The notes under the pieces were generated by a model. The model had not been told where the DNA came from and made no database searches. It saw only the letters and a program-made list of their open reading frames with translations. Position numbers and translations under genes: made by a program. From Pseudopedobacter beijingensis (GTDB lineage Bacteria; Bacteroidota; Bacteroidia; Sphingobacteriales; Sphingobacteriaceae), in contig NZ_JBHUDG010000004.1 in the NCBI RefSeq assembly GCF_042678145.1, positions 262,002 to 326,001 of the forward strand: a stretch of DNA of 64,000 nt. Reading direction: 5' to 3'. Positions within the stretch are counted from its first letter, which is position 1; each line of letters opens with the position of its first letter. Shown here piece after piece: positions 28,719 to 37,665 of this stretch.

Positions 28719-29451
28719 AATGGTTATGTTTACTTTTTCTGTTGTTCCTTATAAATTATCGTTAATGAGTAAATATATGCAATAATACTGTGTAAAAACA
28801 GCTGGTACAGAACAATAATCACAGTAGACAAGCGTAAGGAGCTCAGAAAGCATAATGCTGAAAATAATTATTACCTAGGCTAATCTTAAGATTGCTTTCA
28901 CTCTCAAAACAACAAAAAGAGATAAAGTTTTTTATAAGTAAAGCTTTAAGAAAACAGATAAATAAATTATAATGGGTACAGACTTATACTAAAAGTAAAT
29001 AGACATTCCTTTCTTAAAGGATAAGGAATTTTATCTTCCATTTTAAAAGTTTGTGGAAGAAGGTTTTAAGTAGTAAATAGACGTATTGTACTGGTGAGTC
29101 AATAGGTGAGTCAACCCAATTTCAACCCCACTTAAACAACCTTACGGCCCTATTTTAATTTTTAATAGTTAAAGATGTTTGAAGCATGTTTAGAGAATTT
29201 TTATCTTGCAACCTATTGTTTATAAAACGAATAAGCTCCAAACGGGGAGAATGGAGCTTAAACTAACCAATTATAAACCTAAATCAAATGATGACTCACT
29301 TAATTATGAAAAAACATTTACCTGTTTTGACACTACAAATATAGAGACTATAATCATTTCAATTATCATCAAAACGTCACCTATGTGTAATGCTTTTGTT
29401 AACAAAAGATGTCTTTTTTAGATATTATCAAGAAAATAAGCACATTTACAT
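28719..29451. other. Gene-poor 730-bp region with small palindromes
   Basis: No convincing gene. It holds a direct repeat of GGTGAGTCAA with 12-bp period (29093-29116), a hairpin AAGCTCC/GGAGCTT at about 29230-29256, and a perfect 16-bp palindrome at 29393-29408. A short open frame at 29206-29421 lacks protein-like composition and was not accepted. Confidence 0.5.
29393..29408. promoter_or_regulatory. Perfect palindrome upstream of the HMA-AraC regulator
   Basis: CTTTTGTTAACAAAAG is a perfect 16-bp palindrome, 43 bp before the start codon of the copper-type regulator. Position suggests an operator, possibly autoregulatory; this is inference. Confidence 0.4.
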
Positions 29452-30012
29452 ATGTCAACAAAAGTCTACATCAAAAACATGGTTTGTCCACGTTGTATTG
29501 CAACGGTAAAAAAGGATATGGAAAACTTAGGTTACCATATCATCGATATAAAATTAGGTGAAGTTGAGGTAGAGGAAAATGTAGATTACCATAAATTGAA
29601 AAGCGTATTGCAACATAGTGGTTTCGATATCATCGAAGATAAAAACACCCAGTTGGTAAACGCTATAAAAACAGAAATTATCAATATAGTGCATCATAGC
29701 GATATTCTGCCAACGCAAAAATTATCAACTATACTTACTGATAAGTTATCCTATGAATATAATACTTTAAGTCATGTGTTTTCGGCACAGGAAGGGCTTA
29801 CGATAGAACGATTTTATATTTTGCAGCGAATAGAGAAAGTGAAAGAGTATTTAGAGTATAATCAATTAAGCCTTAAAGAAATAGCTTTTAAATTAGGTTT
29901 TAGCAGTATTGCCCATCTTTCAGCTCAGTTTAAAAAAGAAACAGGATTAAGTCCCAAACAATATAAAGAACTAGGGCTTTCGGACAGAAAACCTATTCAT
30001 CAGGTTTATTAA
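29452..30012 (+). CDS. HMA domain fused to AraC-type DNA-binding domain
   Basis: A 186-residue two-domain protein. Residues 1-65 form a heavy-metal-associated domain with the metal-binding loop MVCPRC (CxxC); residues about 90-180 form an AraC-type double helix-turn-helix (IEKVKEYLEYNQLSLKEIAF, KLGFSSIAHLSAQFKKETGL). The layout suggests a metal sensor in which the HMA part binds Cu(I) or a similar ion and controls DNA binding. The next genes encode a copper ATPase and an HMA chaperone, supporting a copper role. Confidence 0.85.
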   Translation: MSTKVYIKNMVCPRCIATVKKDMENLGYHIIDIKLGEVEVEENVDYHKLKSVLQHSGFDIIEDKNTQLVNAIKTEIINIVHHSDILPTQKLSTILTDKLSYEYNTLSHVFSAQEGLTIERFYILQRIEKVKEYLEYNQLSLKEIAFKLGFSSIAHLSAQFKKETGLSPKQYKELGLSDRKPIHQVY

Positions 30013-30058
30013 TCCCTTTATTGTTTAATATTATTGATGGTGTTTTTAATTGGCTTAA

Positions 30059-30102
30059 GAAGTGTTGGAGAAGTACTAAAGAAGTGTTAGATAAGTATTA
30101 GA
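30059..30102. repeat. Four tandem degenerate 11-bp units
   Basis: GAAGTGTTGGA, GAAGTACTAAA, GAAGTGTTAGA and TAAGTATTAGA follow each other without gaps. The first and third units differ at one position. The consensus is GAAGTRTTARA. Confidence 0.7.
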
Positions 30103-30314
30103 GATCGGGTATATGTACTCTCTCTTTATAAGTTTCCTAGGTGCTTTTCTCTCATTGTCTTCAAAGTGCAAGTATCCTTATAGAGTGCTTTAGAATAATT
30201 ATGAAGTTTTCTTTTCAAGACAAGAAGCGTTTTATTGCCTAAACTATTATTAAACCTATTGATCACTATTACAGCCAACTTCTTTACGGTTGTCTAACCG
30301 TAATTTCCTATAAA

Positions 30315-30347
30315 TATTATATAACTCTTTATCGGAATTATATAATA
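30315..30347. promoter_or_regulatory. Candidate copA operator (10-bp inverted repeat)
   Basis: TATTATATAA (30315-30324) and TTATATAATA (30338-30347) are perfect inverted repeats around a 13-bp spacer. They end 19 bp before the TAACTTTG element, so they cover the expected -33 region of the copA promoter. The neighbouring HMA-AraC protein is the likely binder, by inference. Confidence 0.5.
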
Positions 30348-30366
30348 CCAGAAAAAATACTAGCAC

Positions 30367-30374
30367 TAACTTTG
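30367..30374 (+). promoter_or_regulatory. Probable -7 element of copA
   Basis: TAACTTTG matches TAnnTTTG and lies 27 bp upstream of the copA start codon, just downstream of the inverted repeat. Confidence 0.55.
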
Positions 30375-30401
30375 TAGAAGTAAAATAAAAATATAAAAGT
30401 T

Positions 30402-32600
30402 ATGGCAAATCAATCAGAGGTATTTCCGGTAATAGGTATGTCTTGTGCCGCTTGTGCAACAAGTGTAGAAAGTCAGGTTGGAGCTATGGAAGGAGTGAAT
30501 GAAGCTGTAGTAAATTATGCCAATCAACAGCTTAAAGTTGTTTATAATAAAGATGTTGTTAAGCCCGAAGCTATGAAAGAATCTCTTCTTTCTGTAGGTT
30601 ATGATATCATCATAGATAGTGAAAATGCATTAGAAGAGGCCGGCGAAATTCGTAAAGAAAATTATCAGAAGCTCAAAAAAAACTTTACCTGGGCTTTAAT
30701 ATTAACCTTACCTGTGGTTGCCATAGGTATGTTTTATATGGAAATGCCTTACGCCAATGAGATTATGTTGGTGTTAAGTACTCCGGTATTGTTTGTTTTT
30801 GGAAAACAGTTTTTTGTTAATGCAGCAAAGCAGTTTAAGCATGGTTCTGCCAATATGGATACGTTGGTAGCATTGAGTACCGGTATAGCCTGGTTATTCA
30901 GTATATTTAATACTTTCTTTCCCGAATACTGGCATGCCCGTGGACTGCACTCGCATGTTTATTTCGAGTCGGCAGCCGTAGTTATAACCTTCATTATGCT
31001 TGGCAGGCTTTTGGAAGAGCGGGCTAAACATGGAACCTCAGAAGCCATCAAGAAATTAATGGGGCTGCAACCCAAAGAATTAACCGTTATCAGAGGAGGA
31101 GATGAACTGCTGATTCCTATAAACCAGGTACAGGTAGGAGATTTGATTTTGGTAAAGTCAGGAGAAAAAATACCGGTAGATGGATTGGTTTCGGAAGGTA
31201 GCTCTTATGTGGACGAGTCTATGTTAAGCGGAGAGCCGGTGGCAGTTTTAAAAGAAAAAGGATCTAAGGTATTTGCCGGTACATTAAACCAGAAGGGAAG
31301 CTTTCAGTTTACAGCCGAAAAAGTAGGCGATAAAACCCTCTTGTCTCAAATTGTAAAACTGGTGCAGGAGGCGCAGGGGTCAAAAGCGCCTGTTCAAAAG
31401 TTAGTAGATAAAATCGCTGCGGTTTTTGTACCCATTGTTGTTTTAATTGCGGTGCTAAGCTTTGGAGCCTGGTATTTTCTGGCACCTGAAAATGGGTTTA
31501 CTTATGGCTTGTTGGCTATGGTAACGGTTTTGGTTATAGCCTGTCCCTGTGCATTGGGATTGGCAACTCCTACAGCTATTATGGTGGGTACCGGGAAAGG
31601 AGCCGAGATAGGAATTCTTATAAAAGACGCTGCGAGTTTAGAGCTGGCAAAGAATGTAAATGCCATTATATTAGATAAAACAGGGACTATTACAGAGGGG
31701 AAACCTCAAGTAATTGGAGATAAATGGTGGGTAACCGATCAGCAGTATCAATCTATTTTATATAGCTTGGAAGAGGCATCAGAACATCCGTTAGCGCAGG
31801 CCATTATAACCTATTTGAAAGAAAAAGGTATAGATAAAACAAAGATAGATGATTTTAACAGCTTGACAGGTAGAGGGGTATCCGGAAAAGTTAACCAGCA
31901 GGAATTTTTTGCAGGTAGTCACAAATTATTGAAAGAATATCATGCTGATGTAGAAGATGAAAATATTGCTCAGTGGAAATCGGCAGGAAGTACTATTATT
32001 TACTTTTTTACCCCAGAAAAATTGTTGGCAGTGATAGCTATTGCCGATAAAGTTAAAGAAACATCAAAACAAGCGATTAAAGAATTGCACAGCGAAGGGG
32101 TAGAGGTGTATATGCTTACAGGAGATACACATTCTACGGCCAGTTCTGTTGCTGCACAGGTAGGCATAACACATTTTTATGCCGAGCAGATGCCAACAGA
32201 CAAAGCTGATTTTGTAAAGAAATTACAGAAAGAGGGAAAGAAAGTGGCTATGGTTGGTGATGGAATAAATGATGCTCAGGCTTTGGCTCAGGCAGATATA
32301 TCCATTGCTATGGGCAAAGGTTCTGATATTGCCATAGATACCGCAGGTATAACGCTCTTATCTTCAGATTTAAGAAAAATACCGCAAGCCATTCAGCTTT
32401 CACGGAAAACAGTAGCAACCATTAAACAAAACCTGTTTTGGGCATTTATCTATAATGTTATTGGTATTCCGTTAGCGGCAGGCATACTGTACCCCATCAA
32501 TGGCTTTTTACTAAATCCTATGATTGCCGGAGCAGCCATGGCGCTCAGTTCAGTTTCTGTAGTATTAAACAGTTTAAGATTAAAAAACGCAAAAATTTAA
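30402..32600 (+). CDS. copA: Copper-translocating P1B-type ATPase CopA
   Basis: A 732-residue P1B ATPase exporting Cu(I). One N-terminal HMA domain (GMSCAACATSVE) precedes eight predicted membrane segments. The ion-binding CPC is in ACPCALGLATP, the phosphorylated aspartate in DKTGTITEG, the actuator loop in MLSGEPVAV, the P1B His-Pro in SEHPLAQAI and the hinge in GDGINDAQAL. It is followed 4 bp later by a small HMA chaperone, forming a copper-efflux operon. Confidence 0.95.
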   Translation: MANQSEVFPVIGMSCAACATSVESQVGAMEGVNEAVVNYANQQLKVVYNKDVVKPEAMKESLLSVGYDIIIDSENALEEAGEIRKENYQKLKKNFTWALILTLPVVAIGMFYMEMPYANEIMLVLSTPVLFVFGKQFFVNAAKQFKHGSANMDTLVALSTGIAWLFSIFNTFFPEYWHARGLHSHVYFESAAVVITFIMLGRLLEERAKHGTSEAIKKLMGLQPKELTVIRGGDELLIPINQVQVGDLILVKSGEKIPVDGLVSEGSSYVDESMLSGEPVAVLKEKGSKVFAGTLNQKGSFQFTAEKVGDKTLLSQIVKLVQEAQGSKAPVQKLVDKIAAVFVPIVVLIAVLSFGAWYFLAPENGFTYGLLAMVTVLVIACPCALGLATPTAIMVGTGKGAEIGILIKDAASLELAKNVNAIILDKTGTITEGKPQVIGDKWWVTDQQYQSILYSLEEASEHPLAQAIITYLKEKGIDKTKIDDFNSLTGRGVSGKVNQQEFFAGSHKLLKEYHADVEDENIAQWKSAGSTIIYFFTPEKLLAVIAIADKVKETSKQAIKELHSEGVEVYMLTGDTHSTASSVAAQVGITHFYAEQMPTDKADFVKKLQKEGKKVAMVGDGINDAQALAQADISIAMGKGSDIAIDTAGITLLSSDLRKIPQAIQLSRKTVATIKQNLFWAFIYNVIGIPLAAGILYPINGFLLNPMIAGAAMALSSVSVVLNSLRLKNAKI

Positions 32601-32604
32601 AATT

Positions 32605-32811
32605 ATGACAGCATTAAAATTTAAAACAAACTTAAAATGTGGCGGATGTGTTTCTGCCGTACAACCTAAATTAGACGCTTTAGAAAATGTAGAAAAATGG
32701 GATGTGGATTTAGCTTCACCTGAAAAAACATTGACTATTATGGGAAATATAGAAGCCCAGGAAATAGTGCAAGCGTTTGAACAGGCTGGTTATAAAGCAG
32801 AACCTCAATAA
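32605..32811 (+). CDS. HMA metallochaperone, CopZ-like
   Basis: A 68-residue HMA domain with metal loop LKCGGCVSAV. It follows copA by 4 bp, so it is co-transcribed and probably hands Cu(I) to CopA. The loop reads CGGC rather than the MxCxxC of many copper chaperones, lacking the upstream Met. Confidence 0.88.
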   Translation: MTALKFKTNLKCGGCVSAVQPKLDALENVEKWDVDLASPEKTLTIMGNIEAQEIVQAFEQAGYKAEPQ

Positions 32812-32876
32812 TAAAAACATCAGGGCTATTAAATTGTGGTATAGAATGATATATTTACCAATAAAATTGTCGTTCT

Positions 32877-35705
32877 ATGAAAGAACTCTACAAGTTAATA
32901 GCCTTTTTTATTTTCCTCAGCATTAATGTCTTATTATTTGCTGCAACACCACCAAACTCAGCTAGCCAGGCTCAGGAAGTATATGTTCCCAATAAATTAA
33001 TTGTAAAATATAAAAGCATACAACCATTAACACAGCTGTCAAGAAGTGTTAATGCCCCAAAAAACAAAGATATAGAGATTGTTGACGTACAGCCCGTATT
33101 ACGAAATCAGGAAATCAGAACTTTATCTGCAAGTAATCAATTAAATATAGATTTATATGATATAAATCGTATTTATGAGATAACCTTTAAGTCAAAAAAA
33201 AGTATTAATGCAGTTATAGAGTCACTAAAAGCAGATGAAAATATAGAATATGCAGAACCTGTTTATGCAGCAAAAACATTTGCTACACCTAATGACCCCT
33301 ATTACACTTCGCTTAATGACTTTCAAAGTTATTTAAAGAAAGTAAGAGCCCCCGAAGCCTGGAATATACAAGATAACGCTAATGGAATAATTGTAGCAGT
33401 AGTAGATTCGGGCTCAGAACTCGATCATCCTGATCTGGCGGCTAATATTTACATTAATACTGGCGAAATTCCTGATGATGGTATTGATAACGATGGAGAT
33501 GGTTTTATAGATAATTATTACGGATGGGATTTTGGAGGAAGTACCTTAGGATCGGGAGGAGATAAAGATCCCAGTGTAAAATCTAAAGCAGCAGACCATG
33601 GAGTGCATGTCAGCGGGTTGGTCTCTGCTGTGACCAATAACGGAATAGGTGTGGCCAGTATAGCTAAAAATGCTAAACTATTGGTAGTGAAAGTAGGCGT
33701 GGATGACGATGCAGAAAATCTTTATTACGGGTATCAGGGAATAATGTACTCGGTATTAAAAGGTGCTAAAATTATTAACTGCTCATGGGGAAGTAGCGTA
33801 AAAAGTAGTTTTGGACAAGATGTTATAGATTATGCCATCAGTAAAGGATGTTTGGTGGTAGCTGCAGCGGGCAATAGTGGAAATGAAGTGCCTGTTTATC
33901 CAGCGGCTTATAGCGGGGTGCTGGCAGTATCAAATGTTCAATTAAATGATGTAAAAAGTTCTTCGTCCAGTTATGGCTATCATGTAGGAATAGCGGCACC
34001 CGGAACGGGTATTTTAAATACAGTTTTTGGAAAAGCTTATGATTATAAATCAGGTACATCTATGGCTTGTCCCTTAGTTTCCAGTGCAGCTGCCTTGGTT
34101 TGGGCAAAATACCCACATTTGTCACCTTTACAGGTTGCCGAAGTATTAAAACAATCGGCAGATGATATTTATAATATTTCAGAAAATCAGCAATATATTA
34201 ATAAGCTGGGAACAGGCAGGTTAAATGTAGAAAGAGCTTTGCAAACAACGGATATTGTAGCTGTAAAACAAGAAAAAATTATTCTGGAAGATATATCTGG
34301 GGCTTTAAATAATGGTGCTGAAGTAAATATTTCTGCTGAGCTTTTAAATGTATTGGGAGATATACCGGATCTGGTTGTAGAATTAGGAACCCTATCTTCT
34401 AAGGTTACTATTTTAGATAATCGTCAAGATGTTGGGTTCTTTCTGTCACAAAGCAAAAAAACGGTGGGTAACTTTAAAATTAAAATCAACGGAGCGGCAG
34501 AAAATGAAGAAGCGACTTTTTATTTGCAGTATAGTTCTAATAGCAAAAACTATCAGGCTAAGGAGTACTTTACCCTCAAATTAAACAGGGATTTTATAAA
34601 TTATCAGGCAAATGCCATCAATACTACATTAAGTAGCAATGGTAGGTTAGGTTATGCTAATGCAGAGGCTACAGAAGGGCAAGGGTTTAGGTATAAAGGT
34701 AATAATATGCTGTACGAAGCTTCTTTGATGATAGGTACAGGCCCTGCTCAGGTTTCCAATAATACAAGAAACGGGGATAATGCCGATGAAGATTTTGTAA
34801 AAAAACAGAAAGCAGAACGAAAAGATCAGGAAGTAAATTCATATTTCAACGCATCCTCTGTTTTTACAGATAAAGGGTCATCCAAAAAGATGGATATAGA
34901 AGTAACCAATACCCATATTGCCTTCCCGGATAATGCAAACAAGAATTTTGTAGTGGTTGAATACGATATTAAGAATAGTTCAACCTCAGATCTTACCAAT
35001 GTTTATGCAGGGATGTTTGTGGATTGGGATATTAATAATGCAGAGAAAAATGTCACAAGAATAGACCAGAGTAATAAACTGGCTTATGCGTATGAAGCTA
35101 ATGTGAAAAATTTATATGGAGGGACTGCGTTATTGACCAAACAAAAACTTAATTATTATCCATTATCTCATATGATTCAAGGAGATTTAGGGGATGGAGA
35201 TTTTACCATAGATAAAAAATTTACGGCGCTATCCAGTGGTATTTATAAAGAGTCGCTGGGAGAAAATTATGTTTCGGGAGTAGATATCATGTATGTGTTA
35301 TCGGCAGGTCCGTTTAATCTTAAAAAAGGAGAATCGGAGAAAGTAGCTTTTATGTTTTCGGCTGGGAATAATCTTAACCAATTAAAAGGAAATGTAGAAT
35401 TAGCTCAAACTAATTATAGTAATCTGGAGATAAATAAACCCCAAATATCAAGTGTTTATTCCAATCCGGTATCTGTTAGCTTACAACCTAAGATAACCAT
35501 AGAAGTTAAAAATCATGAAAAATCTGCTGTTGACTTAGCTATCTATGATATTCTGGGAAGAAAAATGCAGACTGTTTTTGAGGGAAATCTGAATAAAGGA
35601 GAATTTACTTTTGAAGCAGATTTGAGAAATCTTTCAAGAGGGGTGTATTATGTGTTATTCACCAGTGCTGGCAAAAAATCATCATTCAAAATAATGGTTG
35701 ATTAA
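32877..35705 (+). CDS. Secreted subtilisin-like (S8) protease with T9SS sorting domain
   Basis: A 942-residue exported protease. A signal peptide (residues 1-23) and a propeptide-like region (PNKLIVKYKSIQPL) precede the S8 catalytic domain: Asp in VAVVDSGSELDHPDL, His in DHGVHVSGL, Ser in GTSMACPLVSS. A long beta-rich middle region follows. The last 80 residues form a type A C-terminal domain (LAIYDILGRKMQTVF, RGVYYVLFTSAGKKSS) used for export and anchoring by the type IX secretion system. Probably degrades proteins outside the cell. Confidence 0.93.
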   Translation: MKELYKLIAFFIFLSINVLLFAATPPNSASQAQEVYVPNKLIVKYKSIQPLTQLSRSVNAPKNKDIEIVDVQPVLRNQEIRTLSASNQLNIDLYDINRIYEITFKSKKSINAVIESLKADENIEYAEPVYAAKTFATPNDPYYTSLNDFQSYLKKVRAPEAWNIQDNANGIIVAVVDSGSELDHPDLAANIYINTGEIPDDGIDNDGDGFIDNYYGWDFGGSTLGSGGDKDPSVKSKAADHGVHVSGLVSAVTNNGIGVASIAKNAKLLVVKVGVDDDAENLYYGYQGIMYSVLKGAKIINCSWGSSVKSSFGQDVIDYAISKGCLVVAAAGNSGNEVPVYPAAYSGVLAVSNVQLNDVKSSSSSYGYHVGIAAPGTGILNTVFGKAYDYKSGTSMACPLVSSAAALVWAKYPHLSPLQVAEVLKQSADDIYNISENQQYINKLGTGRLNVERALQTTDIVAVKQEKIILEDISGALNNGAEVNISAELLNVLGDIPDLVVELGTLSSKVTILDNRQDVGFFLSQSKKTVGNFKIKINGAAENEEATFYLQYSSNSKNYQAKEYFTLKLNRDFINYQANAINTTLSSNGRLGYANAEATEGQGFRYKGNNMLYEASLMIGTGPAQVSNNTRNGDNADEDFVKKQKAERKDQEVNSYFNASSVFTDKGSSKKMDIEVTNTHIAFPDNANKNFVVVEYDIKNSSTSDLTNVYAGMFVDWDINNAEKNVTRIDQSNKLAYAYEANVKNLYGGTALLTKQKLNYYPLSHMIQGDLGDGDFTIDKKFTALSSGIYKESLGENYVSGVDIMYVLSAGPFNLKKGESEKVAFMFSAGNNLNQLKGNVELAQTNYSNLEINKPQISSVYSNPVSVSLQPKITIEVKNHEKSAVDLAIYDILGRKMQTVFEGNLNKGEFTFEADLRNLSRGVYYVLFTSAGKKSSFKIMVD

Positions 35706-35746
35706 AAAAGAATTACCCTATTGAGAATATGCAAATATCCAAGTCA

Positions 35747-36301
35747 TTATAAATGATGAAAGCAAGCCCGGCATCGGGGCTCGTAGCTTTCTTTTTCGCC
35801 AATTAGTACGGTAGAAAGGTCATCCGTTTTTCTATAGCTGTTTAACGCAGGGGCACCACATTGCATGCAAACAGCATGTACTTTGGTAACCTCTTCGGCC
35901 ACGGCCATTAATTGGGGGATAGGGCCAAAAGGTTTACCTGTAAAATCCATATCCAGACCTGCAACAATAACCCTTATACCTTTATTTGCCAGTTTATTGC
36001 ATACTTCTGGTAATTCGTCGTCAAAAAACTGAGCTTCATCAATACCAACAACCTGTGTATTGCTGCCATAAAGCAAAATGGCAGAAGAATGTTCTACAGG
36101 CGTAGATGGTATAGAATTAAAATCGTGTGAAACCACGGCATATTCATTATAACGGGTATCTTTCTGAGGTTTAAATATCTCTACTTCCAGACGGGCAATT
36201 TGCGCCCTTTTTAATCGCCTGATGAGTTCTTCCGTTTTTCCTGAAAACATAGAACCGCAGATAACCTCAATACGTCCGCCAAAATCATTATTCCTTTTCA
36301 A
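35747..36301 (-). CDS. tdk: Thymidine kinase
   Basis: A 184-residue type II thymidine kinase that phosphorylates thymidine with ATP in the salvage pathway. It has the P-loop GSMFSGKTEELIRRL, the catalytic DEAQFF segment, the lasso region and four zinc-type cysteines (CMQCGAP and CRAC near the end). No ATG precedes the conserved region in frame; the only suitable start is TTG at 36301, with AAAGG a few bases upstream, and the frame is closed by TAG shortly before. Confidence 0.93.
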   Translation of the reverse strand: MKRNNDFGGRIEVICGSMFSGKTEELIRRLKRAQIARLEVEIFKPQKDTRYNEYAVVSHDFNSIPSTPVEHSSAILLYGSNTQVVGIDEAQFFDDELPEVCNKLANKGIRVIVAGLDMDFTGKPFGPIPQLMAVAEEVTKVHAVCMQCGAPALNSYRKTDDLSTVLIGEKESYEPRCRACFHHL

Positions 36302-36472
36302 AGCTTTGCCTTTACACTTGTTGTTAATCTATCCAGGATTATATGAAAAGCTATCTGTTAAGCGTTTTAAAATCGTAGATATTTGTATTTATCGAAAACT
36401 AATATCAGAATTTTAATGTTATTTTTGATAGCTAAATTACCAACATATTAAGGTTCAAAAAAGAAAAAAGAT

Positions 36473-37510
36473 ATGATGAACAAAGAAGAGATCCTCAAAA
36501 AAATAGGGAATATAATACAAGAGTTAGCAGATCAGCATCAGTATTTAAGTGCCAATAAAAATGTTAATGATCTTGAGTTAGAACTTTTTACTGCCAATGC
36601 CGATTTCTTATTAGATCATATCGAAATATTCAGAAAACTGAAAGTAAGTAGCGAACTTCAGGAAGTTTCCCAACCAGTAGCCTCTGTACAGGATTTTTCC
36701 CCTACAATAGAAAATAAGTTTTTTGAACCACAGGAAGCTCCAAAAGAAGAAAAAGAAGAGGAAAGCAACGAAGTTGAAAAAATGACTTTACAGTTTGATT
36801 TTCCAGAACCTACCGAAATGATCTTTGATTTTGAGAAAAATATGGATTTAGAAGATGTTTTTGATAGGGAGCTAACGCCGGAAGAGCAAGAGGTAATTGA
36901 TAGGAAAAAACAGAATAATGATGATGTTGTTTCTGAAGAAGCAGAAGAGCAACCTATACCTGAACAAATTATAGAACCGGAAGAGCCAGTTGAAGAAAGT
37001 GAAGAGGAAATTCAGATTACAAACGAAGAAATCTTAAGAGTATCCATTAAACAGGAAACCTATACAGAGGAGATTTTTACCAATCAGGCCCCTCAGGAAT
37101 TGAATGTACAACCAGAAAATTCAATAGAAGAGCTACCCGTAAATGAACCTGAAATAATTGCCCGGGTAGAAAAAATAGAGACTTACGAAGAGCATATAGT
37201 AGAAAAGAAAGTATCGTTAAACGAACTGTTGTCTGCTCAACGGGCGCAACAAACTGCGGGAATAGCTAAACCCATTGCAGATTTAAAAGCAGTGATAAGT
37301 CTTAACGATAAAATGATTTTTATTAAGGAACTTTTTAATGGATATAATCTGGCTTATAGTGAAGCCATTGAAATATTAAATCGTTTTGATTCTTTTGAAG
37401 CCGCAGATAATTTTCTGTTGAAGAATTATGCTGATAAAAACAACTGGGCACAAAAGCAGCAAGTGGTAGATCGTTTATACGAAATATTAAACAGAAAGTT
37501 TAAAAACTAA
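36473..37510 (+). CDS. Acidic protein with conserved ends, unknown function
   Basis: A 345-residue protein not recognised as a characterised family. Residues 1-60 are helical (EEILKKIGNIIQELADQHQY); residues about 85-235 are extremely acidic, rich in Glu, Pro and Val and probably disordered; the last 100 residues return to a folded, helical, conserved-looking block (SLNDKMIFIKELFNGYNLAY, EAIEILNRFDSFEAADNFLL). The two ordered ends joined by an acidic linker suggest a scaffold or adaptor. Soluble, no signal peptide. Confidence 0.72.
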   Translation: MMNKEEILKKIGNIIQELADQHQYLSANKNVNDLELELFTANADFLLDHIEIFRKLKVSSELQEVSQPVASVQDFSPTIENKFFEPQEAPKEEKEEESNEVEKMTLQFDFPEPTEMIFDFEKNMDLEDVFDRELTPEEQEVIDRKKQNNDDVVSEEAEEQPIPEQIIEPEEPVEESEEEIQITNEEILRVSIKQETYTEEIFTNQAPQELNVQPENSIEELPVNEPEIIARVEKIETYEEHIVEKKVSLNELLSAQRAQQTAGIAKPIADLKAVISLNDKMIFIKELFNGYNLAYSEAIEILNRFDSFEAADNFLLKNYADKNNWAQKQQVVDRLYEILNRKFKN

Positions 37511-37558
37511 TCTTTTCTCGGAAAGACAGAAGAATAAAAAATAGTGTTAAAACCTTTT

Positions 37559-37615
37559 CGTCATCTCTGATGAAGTATCTCAGAAAGAGATGGATTTGCT
37601 TTGGCAGAGATGACG
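37559..37615. repeat. Interspersed palindromic element
   Basis: CGTCATCTCTG (37559-37569) and CAGAGATGACG (37605-37615) are perfect 11-bp inverted repeats around a 35-bp middle. It lies between convergent genes, and similar CGTCATCTC-ended palindromes recur in related genomes, from memory. Confidence 0.55.
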
Positions 37616-37665
37616 AGGATTTTTACTTTTATATATTACTACGCATATTTTCTCTTGCACTGTTA

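Larger units (their letters stand above)
30013..30401. other. Intergenic region before copA
   Basis: 389 bp without a gene. It contains four degenerate 11-bp tandem units (30059-30102), a 10-bp inverted repeat (30315-30347) and a promoter-like TAACTTTG (30367-30374); the remainder is AT-rich without recognised motifs. Confidence 0.5.

Noticed and set aside
29206..29421. 71-codon open frame before the HMA-AraC gene
   Set aside because: Starts with TTG, contains a hairpin and a palindrome, and has no recognisable protein features.
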